Source: Phialocephala subalpina (Eukaryota; Ascomycota; Leotiomycetes; Helotiales; Mollisiaceae). From it: a stretch of DNA of 64,000 nt. The notes under the pieces are model-generated. The model saw only the letters and a list, made by a program, of their open reading frames with translations, was not told the DNA's origin and searched no databases. Location of the stretch: positions 930,001 to 994,000 of the forward strand of contig FJOG01000025.1 of assembly GCA_900073065.1 (NCBI GenBank). The letters run 5' to 3'. Numbering within the stretch: position 1 is the first letter of the stretch; the number at the start of each line of letters is the position of its first letter. Of this stretch, positions 55,583 through 64,000 are shown one piece after another. A program made the position numbers and the translations under genes.

Positions 55583-56602
55583 TAGGCACATCAACGACGA
55601 AATGATGCATATAGCGCTTAATTAAGTTCAACGAAATACGGGATGGAAGCGAGGATCATAGCAGGTATGGTGTACGGCGATGAATCATGATTTACTGCAT
55701 TGCAGAGTTCCATTTCTACGTCTCAACATTGTGAGTTTCTTTTCGTGTAGCCCACCACTGTCCAAGTTTCCCTCGGTGAGTTTCCTCGGAGGCAAGCTAC
55801 CATTGGACCGTGGCACGCACGTGATAGGTTTTCTATCTGTCACACTTTCTTCATCAGCATCCCATCAGCGGCATGTCGTGCAGCGAATGACGTGCATACT
55901 CCCATCCTTCCAATCCCAAGACCAGTTTTCTCCCACTTTTCCAAATTGGGCCCACATGCTGTGGTAATCATCCTCCTTCCCCAAAATAACCCCGCATCAG
56001 CCCAGCTGGGAATTACAAGGCAGTCAGAGGTCCCGACCCGATAACAATGCTTGTCGCAGCGCTTAATTTGGGCGTTTGAGGGGGGAGCAGGCGGCGTTGC
56101 GTTTATTTTGCTTGAAGCAGAGTTCGGTAAGGGTACAGAAGCATGCGGCTGACGGCGCTGAGCCTGTTCCTGTGCCACAGCCTTGTGTGACAACGAGGCG
56201 ACCAATCTGGACGCCCGTTACGATATGGCGAATAAGAGGTTCCGTTTGAGGTAAGTAGACCTCTTTTAGACCCTCTGAGACCGTTTTGGAAGATTCACTC
56301 AGGTGTTGGTATTTTCGGTTCGGTGAACATGATAGTGTTTGAGTTATTCGTGTTGAGGGAAATGTAGGCTTTCTTTTGGGGCTTGGAGGGCGATACAGGA
56401 GCTGGAGACTGGTATAAGTTTACTGGTTGTCCTGGAACTTTCCATCTATTTCTCAGTTCCGTAGCCGTGTTCTTGGGTTTCTTCTGCTCTTCCCTCTAAG
56501 CTTCTTCTTTGCCTCTATACCCGTTCTTGCATATCATTGATTCTAACTAAGCTATCTCCAAGGACCTACTCCTATTGTCCTAGCACGACTAGAAGATTCA
56601 AA
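55583..56602. other. Intergenic
   Basis: About 1 kb between the TMEM16 and cupin genes. The cupin frame is open back to 56537, but ATG 56603 starts its signal peptide. No further gene or repeat was recognised. Confidence 0.4.
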
Positions 56603-57430
56603 ATGCACTTCTCAGCAACCCTCTTTACATCCGTGGCTCTCCTAGCCAGCACCGTCACCTGTCTACCGAACTCTATACACTCGCTCAACTCTACATCTTC
56701 AGCAGCCTTCACTTCAGCAGCGACAGCCAGCTCCACCGCCACATCCAGCCCTGCAGCAAGTACCAGCTCACCTGGGACAACTACAAACTCCGCCGCCACC
56801 ACCGCCCTCTTCCAAAAGTTGGTCCTCGCGCCCTCCTCCGTCGAGCGTTTCAACCTCCTAACCGACGCCGACCTCCTCTTCAACTTCAACGACTCCTCCG
56901 CCCACCCCGCCGGTTCTCCCGGGGTAGCGACCGGACTGGGCGGGCAACTAGTCCGCGCGGATCAAGCTACATTCCCCGCTCTCTACATGCAAGGCGGCTC
57001 TATGGCACTCGGTTTCCTCGGCCCCTGCGGCTTCAACACCCCACACGTCCACCCCCGAGCCAACGAACTATTCCTAGTCATCGAGGGAAGGTTAAATGCA
57101 TCCACCATGTTGGAGAATGGAGGGAGGAAGATACATAATCTGGTGAATAAGTTGCAAATGACGATCTTTCCGCAGGGGAGTGTCCATACGCAGTTTAATC
57201 CCGATTGTACGCCTGCTACGTTCGTTGCGAGTTTTACGGGCTCTGATCCCGGGGTTGCACAGATAGCGCAAGAGTTTTTGGGGTTTAGCGAGGAGGAGGT
57301 TAATGCTGCGGTGGGGGGACCGGTGATTGTAGGTGGGATGGATGTTGATGCTTTTCGGAGTCGGATTCCGGATAATGTTGTGCTTGGGGTGGAGGGCTGT
57401 TTGAAGAAGTGTGGGATCGAGAAGCGGTAG
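56603..57430 (+). CDS. Secreted cupin (spherulin/germin-like) protein
   Basis: Single-exon gene of 275 residues. A signal peptide (MHFSATLFTSVALLASTVTC) is followed by a 45-residue Ser/Thr/Ala-rich, probably O-glycosylated linker. Then comes one germin-type cupin barrel. Motif 1 reads GFNTPHVHPRANELFLVIEG, with the His-x-His...Glu metal ligands; motif 2 is FPQGSVHTQFN, with the fourth ligand His. Family members bind manganese or other metals, and some are oxalate oxidases or superoxide dismutases. The activity here is unknown. GC-rich in the 5' half. A cysteine-containing C-terminus (GCLKKCG) may form a disulfide. Confidence 0.87.
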   Translation: MHFSATLFTSVALLASTVTCLPNSIHSLNSTSSAAFTSAATASSTATSSPAASTSSPGTTTNSAATTALFQKLVLAPSSVERFNLLTDADLLFNFNDSSAHPAGSPGVATGLGGQLVRADQATFPALYMQGGSMALGFLGPCGFNTPHVHPRANELFLVIEGRLNASTMLENGGRKIHNLVNKLQMTIFPQGSVHTQFNPDCTPATFVASFTGSDPGVAQIAQEFLGFSEEEVNAAVGGPVIVGGMDVDAFRSRIPDNVVLGVEGCLKKCGIEKR

Positions 57431-58820
57431 AGGAAAATGTCTCCCTGAAGTGTCGGGACATTTGGGTGGTCGTTTTCAGCGGTTGGTTTGTATCCGTATT
57501 TGCTTGAGTTAGCGCAGGAGTCTTGGTATGGGTTGTCTTGGGAGTAAAGGCGCTATATTAGCTAGATGAAATTCGATGCATTTGAAGGTGTTGGGTCGGA
57601 CGGTGTTCCACATCTAGCGTTAGACATAGTTGTACCAAGATCGGATTGAAGGGCAGAGATAATGAGATTGGATCGCAATAAACAAGCTCCATATCTCTCA
57701 AAGCCATCAATAAAGACTGCTAGTGCGATATTGTCAAGTAGATGCAAATAGTCCTTGCTTCTTCCCGACTCGTTAGCTGAGCCAGGATTCAGGGGAGATA
57801 TTGGCAGCACAATGCACAGCGTTTTCAATCTCCCAACTTGCTTGGATTTTGTGACCAGTTGGTGAGGCGTAAGTTATCACAACCAGCAAAGTTGCATAAC
57901 ATTGGCATGTGATAATTTGCTTGGAGAAAGTGGGCTTGAGAATGTCCAGGCAGGGCTGGGAGATTCAGAACCTTGGCACTATTATTGCAGCCATCATCAA
58001 CTTGATGCTCGGCATAATTTCTGTTTGATAATAGAGGTAACGCCACAAAATGATTCATCAGACGTGTTGACTGCAAGAATTGTAGGAAATATGTTGGTTT
58101 GTTTTTCGCATGAAAGCAGAATGTGTTCTAAGGCATAGCTAAAAATGCAAGTTCATCGGGCTTTCACCTTCAATTGATATGTATCATCAGTGTTTAAAGC
58201 CTTTCTCGTTCAAGAACATCAACTAAATATGTAAAAATGGAGAGATATATAAAACAATCCCGGCGCGTGGGCTCAAGGAATGGAGAGCGACGTCACGTGC
58301 TTCAGCTGCATTTTCAAACTCGGGTACCTGAAATCTCTCCTTGGAACCTGAACAGCCACCACCTTGACTTCGATATTCTCGGCCTTCAGTCTTGTCTCTT
58401 GTGTCCTTTGGTACTGGGCATGCGAGTGTCATGGATGTAGCAAGTGAGGATGGTGAGGAAGTTTCGCCTGAAGGAAAAGTGGCTGCCTGGTTTTGTTGGC
58501 CTAGTACGACCACTCACGTACGAGCCTTCGTAATCTTCCAAGCGACTAGACGGCTTCAAGCTTACAAAACAACCTCGAGAGGGAATATGAACCACAACTA
58601 ATGCCAGATCCAGGCATCCGAGCTGTTAATATAATGTCCTCGAGCACCTGCAGCAGAGGACCTCCAATGACATCAAATACCCGCACCCCAAGTCCTCAGG
58701 GACATTTGCGGCACTTCAATATGTATGGACTTGTAGGTATATGAAGACATGGAGCAGGAAATGTAAGTGCTGTTTTCTCCTGTCGACATCTTGTCCCTTT
58801 ACTTTGAACTTTCATCCGCA
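57431..58820. other. Intergenic
   Basis: A 1.4-kb stretch. The open frames lack family resemblance on either strand. The GMC frame extends back to 58767, but ATG 58821 starts its signal peptide. Confidence 0.4.
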
Positions 58821-60910
58821 ATGGGAGTAAAGCAAGTTGCCGGCTCTCTCCTGGCCTTTGCAGGATCAGCCTCTGCAGCAGGCTACCTCTCCTACGCCAG
58901 CCAGTTCGGGATCCCAGGTCGAAATGCGAGCTACGATTACGTTGTCGTGGGAGGAGGAACAGCAGGTCTGGCTATTGCAACGCGTCTGGCCCAGAATACC
59001 TCGAATAGCGTTGCCATCATTGAAGCAGGAGGGTTCTACGAGATTGACAATGGGAACACGAGCGTTGTTCCTCGCCTGGGATCTTACGGCACAAGTACAT
59101 CAACAACGACGCTACAAGACTCTCCCACCGTCGATTGGGAATTCGAGACTGCTCCGCAGGCAAGTCTGAACAATGTGCTGGCACATTACTGGCGTGGGAA
59201 GACACTAGGAGGAAGTTCTGCACTGAACAATGCTGTTTATCAACGAGGAACGGTTGGGTCATACCAGATGTGGGCAGATGTTGTTGGAGATCAGAGCTAC
59301 ACGTTTGATGCTCTGCTGCCATACTTTCAAAAGAGTGTGCACTTCACGCCTGCAGATGCAGCACTCAGACCACAGAATGCGTCTATTCTGCCAGTGTCGG
59401 ATGAAGCTTTCAGCCCTTCTAGAGGGCCATTGAAAGTGTCGTACACCAATTACGCTATTCCTTTCGACAGCTGGATGCAGAAAGCTTTCAATGAAATCGG
59501 ACTATCCGAGATTCAAGATTTCGTGAGCGGGAATCTGATCGGGCACCAATACAGTACGTTAGAATGTACCCTCTATTTGAAGCTCTTTGCGAGTATTGTG
59601 GACTCGGCTCCTCTCGGCTCCTTAGCTCCTCGACTCCCGATCATACATCAAATCGCCTACTGATTTATCTATAGCTCCACACCAGACAGAGGCGAAGGAG
59701 CAGACTCGAAGTTCTTCGGAGTCATCTTTTCTAAGAGAGGCATTGGAAAGCTCTCGAACGAATCTCCAGGTCTACCCAAATACCCTTGCCAAGCGAGTTT
59801 TCTTCTCTCCGGATAAGACTGCCACAGGTGTCGAAGTCAATACCGCAGGGAAGACATACACAGTCTCTGCCAACCATGAGGTGATTTTGTCAGCGGGAGC
59901 CTTTCAAAGCCCACAACTTCTGATGGTCTCCGGTGTTGGACCAGCGGCGACGCTCAACAAGTTTTCTATTCCTGTGGTGGCTGATCGCCCAGGAGTAGGA
60001 CAGAACCTGTGGGACCATGTCATGTCAGGTCCTGTGTATCCAGTTGAGGTGGGCAACGTCGCAAAATTCACCGTCCCATCTCTCATTGCCGCCTCGACTC
60101 AGGAGTACCTAGAGAATAGGACAGGAGTGATGACAGGCTACAGCTTCGATTTCATCGGATGGACGAAACTTCCCGACTCCTATCGTCCAGCCCTCGGGCC
60201 CCAGGCACTGGCTGATCTAGATCAATTCCCTTCGGACTGGCCAGAAATCGAGTACGTGATCGCCGAGGCACCAGGAACAGTGCCAGGTGCAAATTACGCC
60301 TTGATCTTTGATGTGCTGGTTGCACCATTAAGCAGAGGAAATATGACGATTCAGTCCAACGACACAAGTGACCATCCAGTCATTGATCCGAACTGGCTCG
60401 GCAGTGCAACGGATCAAAAGCTTATGATCGAAGCTTTCAAGACTGCTCGAGCTCTGTTCAACACGACTGCGTTGAGGATGATTATTACAGGACCCGAGCA
60501 GTCTCCTGGTGAGGCTGTGCAAACAGACGAGGAGATTTTGGCTTTCATCCAAAGCCAGACTGCGACTTTGTATCATGCTAGTTGCACTTGTGAGTACAGA
60601 TGTTGACTGTGGAACAACAAGTACCCTTGCTTGCGAACTCGAAGCTTTGGAGGACTAAGAACGTCACAGGTGCCATGGGAAAGGCAGATGATCCAATGGC
60701 TGTGATCGACTCACATGCTCGGGTTATCGGTGTGCAAAATCTGAGAGTTGTTGATGCTTCAAGTTTCCCTATCCTCCCACCCGGTCATCCTACAAGTACG
60801 ATTTGTAAGTCATCCCCGTATTCCTTACAATCTTCCAGATGAAGCTAAGATGTTTCCTGGCAGATGCACTTGCAGAAAAGATAGCAGACGACATAATGAC
60901 TGGGAAATAA
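58821..60910 (+). CDS. Secreted GMC oxidoreductase (FAD; glucose/aryl-alcohol oxidase type)
   Basis: Four exons, 58821-59553, 59675-60589, 60670-60804 and 60864-60910, giving 609 residues, normal for the family. A signal peptide ([20 protein letters not shown]) is present. The FAD-binding [20 protein letters not shown] (GxGxxG) follows, then the GMC signature [20 protein letters not shown]. Next come [20 protein letters not shown] (second GMC signature) and [20 protein letters not shown] with [11 protein letters not shown], which carries the catalytic His. It oxidises an alcohol or sugar and makes hydrogen peroxide outside the cell; the substrate cannot be fixed from sequence. Intron 1 (59554-59674) is an introner-like element shared with the GH28 gene. 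Introns 2 and 3 are 80 and 59 nt. Confidence 0.9.
59554..59674 (+). repeat. Introner-like intron, family B copy 2 (GMC oxidoreductase intron 1)
   Basis: A 121-nt GT-AG intron homologous to GH28 intron 1 (12232-12360), 47 kb away. Shared blocks are TATTTGAAG, ACTCGGCTCCTC, GCTCCTCGACTCCC, ATCATAC and the TACTRATTTATCTAYAG end. Confidence 0.88.
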
Positions 60911-62426
60911 ATATATTCATCTTCGCTCAAGACTCAATTGATACACCTTTCTCAGGATCTCGACCACAAAGTTCTATACCTTTCAGATATTTTATGTTGT
61001 TCGAAATTTTGGCTTCCATGTTCGTAGTCGACATGCCTCGTCCGAGAGACTCCCATCCGTAAATCGAACAGCTGAAGCGTGCGTTTTTGTATTTCCGTCA
61101 CTTTTTTTTTATCGCCGCCTTCTGCTTTGTCGTTCACCATTTCTTTGCCAATTATCACCTCTAACATCTCAGTGAAGGTGCCGATGAGCGCACTTGCCGC
61201 CACAATCCAGGTCGGGAGACCCGCCGTGTCCAACTTTAAAACATGGAGTAATATTGATACCAGTAGGAGCACATACTTTTCCTAAAGGAGAACAGCTTGC
61301 GAAAATGCCGGTTTTCCTACCAGTTTCTCCACTGCCTTCGCTTTGGTCATCTCGCTTTGCTTCGAAAGACGAGAATTGAGCTTTGATCCCAGAATGGAGG
61401 GTTTGGCAATGCGAATCGACGTTGAAATTTGAAACGCATATCGATGTTTATTTTCTGAGACACTGCACTGGGATCAACCCGTAATTAGTACATCCGAGAG
61501 CTCGGATCCGAGACCAATGTTCCGAGGAGTGGGAAGCGAGACTGCGCCTTCGTCCGATGTTCACTTGGATCGATCCGGTTGGACGCCTCAATCCCGAGGA
61601 TCATGGCTTGCGATGTGCAACAAATAAGGAGTGTTTTGTCAAACGAGATGATTAAGCATGTTGGCAAACGTGAGGAGAGAATTGTCGGAGGTGTCTTGGC
61701 GCCAATGAGCTAAATTCAGTTCATGCTCTTAAGAGCCCGGCAAGACCGTAATTCTGATGCTTTGCTGGCCTGTGTTTCCACCGGGGGAAGAAGACCTCAG
61801 CATCAGCTCCACGCCTGTCCAAACCCTTAGCTCTTGTGGCATTTGTTTTTGCCTGGGGAAGGTGGAGAAATCTTGGGCATTGTCGAGCAACTCGAAAGTG
61901 AATGGATGTCACCAACTCGGTGCTTGCTTACTAATTTATAAAGAAGGGATCGTACTTCGAGAAATCATCTATCGCGGCTGAATGCAAATACATTTTACAC
62001 AAACGAGCAGAAATCAGCATTATGGGTAGCTTGTCTTCGGGATTGGCGTCAGAGGATGAGGTAGTGTTTGATCTTTAGAAACGAAGAAGAGGAAATGGCA
62101 TTGAGAGAATAAGTGACCACCCCGCCATGTTTGGTAGGGGAAGGCTGGTGCCGACTATGAAGCTTCTAATCAGCTGGGACTCTCTCCTCTTGTAGGTATA
62201 TGTAGCCACACTGACTTCTCGGCGTCGTTTCCTCCAGAAATTTCGCCTTTAGAATTTTCTAACTTTTAAGCGGTTTATTTCCTTGATGCGCCTAGTAGCC
62301 TATAAAGTGCCCGCTTCGCCGCTTAGCAAGTGCTAGCTGACAACCCTTCTACGGTAGATTGATCGCTGGACTGAAGAGACTCCCAATTGAGCTTCGTCAC
62401 AAGATCTACACCTATTTGACTTTCAA
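60911..62426. other. Intergenic; F-box-like fragment near the end
   Basis: A frame at about 62359-62424 reads LKRLPIELRHKIYTYLTF, which resembles the first helices of an F-box, in a different frame from the open frame that follows. Nothing else is supported in this 1.5 kb. Confidence 0.35.
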
Positions 62427-63002
62427 ATGGCTCCGCTTGATCATTATCCAGAAAGCACCTCGAATGAGGGCGTGGCCGGTCTTGCGCGACGCAATGCGTC
62501 ACATGTGTATACCGATCGGATCCTTCAGTTGCACTGCTCTATGAACCCTGACAGGCCTGTCCTGAACGAAAGTAATGTCCAGCCATGGTGCGGTAACAGT
62601 GCTCGCTTCAGTAACGATTTGATGAGGAGATCCGGGAGATTTGGTTCTGTACACATGGGCCTTAGCGATGACGAGACCAGCACCGTTAGGAGCACCTTTG
62701 CTGAGAAATTCAGTATGCTTGACTACTACAAGACGAGCGGGTACTACAACTTCGTACAGTTTAATAAGGCTCTCAAGCGGTTCGAGAACAAGGAGACACA
62801 CGGCAGTCAGGCCGCCAAGAATTTACAGTCAGAGCAACCTCTTATGCTCGGGGAAGCTCTCAACGTCTTCAAAGACTTCATGGATTGGTTCTGGAATAAC
62901 AGTGTCCTAGACCTAAAATCAACCTGGCACCACTGGGAAGAAGAAGAGGAAAAGTTGATGAGCTTCATGAAAGTCAGGAATCCTCTCAATACTCTTTGGT
63001 AA
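62427..63002 (+). CDS. Hypothetical protein, exon structure unresolved
   Basis: An open frame of 191 codons (MAPLDHYPESTSNEGVAGLA ... LKRFENKETHGSQAAKNLQS). It is hydrophilic, with no signal peptide, and I do not recognise the family. An F-box-like segment (LPIELRHKIYTYLTF) lies immediately upstream, one frame away. At 62998/62999 there is a good donor (TTTG|GTAAGT). A further protein-like stretch (LTSLFNATEYLATTLANVKS, LLLFIRLSPGRSDEVLSKPN, ending at a TGA at 63343-63345) lies downstream. They may form one F-box-type gene of about 62359-63345, but phases do not join cleanly. Either splicing is unusual or the gene is frameshifted. Confidence 0.35.
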   Translation: MAPLDHYPESTSNEGVAGLARRNASHVYTDRILQLHCSMNPDRPVLNESNVQPWCGNSARFSNDLMRRSGRFGSVHMGLSDDETSTVRSTFAEKFSMLDYYKTSGYYNFVQFNKALKRFENKETHGSQAAKNLQSEQPLMLGEALNVFKDFMDWFWNNSVLDLKSTWHHWEEEEEKLMSFMKVRNPLNTLW

Positions 63003-64000
63003 GTGGCTTCCCCGTGTCCATCTTTCTCCGTAATTGTATAAGATAAAGAATACAAGCTGACAAACGTCCTGCATCAAACAGTCATCCTTGAAATATATTC
63101 AAGTCAGCCCACCGTATCGCCACATGATTTCACATCTGTCGTTAACGCTCTCTCCTGGATAGTACGTCCACTTACCGGAAACACTTACCTCCCTCTTCAA
63201 CGCGACCGAATACCTCGCCACAACCCTTGCGAACGTCAAATCTCTCCTCCTCTTTATCCGCTTGTCTCCCGGGCGATCGGATGAAGTTCTCTCGAAGCCG
63301 AATGTTGCCTGGGTTCTTGCTATTCGAGAGTTGGGCAGAGTGTGAGAGATAGATTTGAGGTCAGAGTTGGGTGTGATGAGGGAGTTGGTAGCAAGGAGAG
63401 AGCAAACGAGCGAAATGCAGATCACACTAAGAAAGAGAAATGCTTAGAGCGCCCTCTGATGGCCGAACATTTGTTTGGGAAGGAGGACGCAGAGTTGGAC
63501 AGCTGCATTATTGGAAGTTCTCAAGACGAACTCGACTGCAAGACTGAGGCTGCCTTAGGTTACATGACCTTGGAGGGAGAAAACGGCGAGGTCCAGCACG
63601 AGGCAGGAGCCTTTCTCTTGGTGAAAGACAGCATGGCGTTATGAGCACTGAGCATAAGTACAAGACAACAGCACAGAGATGGGACAGTTCTGTATGTTAT
63701 TAGCATGATTTTACTCAGCAAATAAAGTCTGATGACATTTCATCAAAGCAGCCTTGGAGACAGGTTTGCAGTGCTTTGTAGAAAGGCCACTCTTCTTTGG
63801 GAAGAATATACATCAAATGATTGAAGTAGTTGGGCTTGTGACTAGGGAATTATTGGCGTGATTGCTAAATGAAAGTGCCACTGAAAGCTGCTCAACAAGA
63901 GATCGAGCCTTTTATGAAATGGAAACAGGCTTTGTGTAAAACCATGCTTCCTGCTCTCAATAACTTTTGACTATGACAAGGCATCCACAATATTTAAGAC
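63003..64000. other. Probable 3' exon of the preceding gene, then intergenic
   Basis: Bases 63163-63345 hold the protein-like stretch described for the hypothetical gene at 62427. After that only short frames occur up to the window edge. Confidence 0.3.

Noticed and set aside
63099..63425. Minus-strand 108-codon frame starting with a hydrophobic stretch (possible small secreted protein)
   Set aside because: It overlaps a more protein-like plus-strand stretch (63163-63345) and has a weak signal sequence without a cleavage-like site.

Overview
This window is nuclear DNA of a filamentous ascomycete (Pezizomycotina). The genes are broken by short 45-60 nt GT-AG introns with CTAAC/CTGAC-type branch sites. 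The gene families present (HET-domain protein, HeLo-like/ankyrin protein, Zn2Cys6 regulator, GH28 polygalacturonase, secreted cupin, GMC oxidase, Nse1, Hgh1, Ykt6, flavocytochrome b2) are typical of that group. A Leotiomycete-like fungus is my guess; nothing here proves the class. No rRNA, tRNA, CRISPR or intact transposon was seen. || LAYOUT. 0-6 kb: tail of an unknown gene, HGH1 (+), an MDR oxidoreductase (-), a DUF4863/PnbB-like cupin (-). 6.9-9.5 kb: a Zn2Cys6 regulator and a small four-helix membrane protein (+). 9.5-12.1 kb: gene-poor. 12.1-19.3 kb: GH28 polygalacturonase, PLP decarboxylase and ammonium transporter (+), the last with GATA sites upstream. 20-22.3 kb: HET protein (+). 22.7-27.6 kb: Ykt6 SNARE (+), Rab-like GTPase (-), flavocytochrome b2 (-). 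28.4-34 kb: HeLo-like/ankyrin protein and Nse1 (+). 34.5-39.4 kb: a degraded zone with an assembly gap, two tandem broken dual-specificity-phosphatase copies and a frameshifted MFS transporter. 40-47.4 kb: two membrane-anchored ectoenzymes, a double-module amidohydrolase and a neutral ceramidase (+). 48.9-50.2 kb: a broken gene with a fungal N-terminal and a ubiquitin-like segment (-). 50.9-55.6 kb: DUF427 protein (+), metallophosphoesterase (-), TMEM16/anoctamin (+). 56.6-60.9 kb: secreted cupin and GMC oxidoreductase (+). The last 3 kb holds one poorly resolved hypothetical gene. || MAIN FINDING. Several longer introns (93-149 nt) in unrelated genes are copies of one another. At least eight introns, in the DUF4863, polygalacturonase, ammonium transporter, MFS and GMC genes, fall into three sequence families (A, B with two subfamilies, C). 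They match end to end, from splice donor to splice acceptor, and several contain GGAGTCGAG/CTCGACTCC-type inverted repeats. This is the signature of introner-like elements, i.e. spliceosomal introns that multiply. Two further long introns (Zn2Cys6 and HET genes) carry strong hairpins and may belong to other families. || Other themes: several self/non-self-type loci (HET, HeLo-like/ankyrin, broken ubiquitin-like-domain gene); plant-polymer and secreted enzymes (GH28, GMC, cupin); and a cluster of pseudogenes around 35-39 kb. Exon boundaries below were worked out by hand from splice consensus, reading phase and remembered family patterns; no database search was run.
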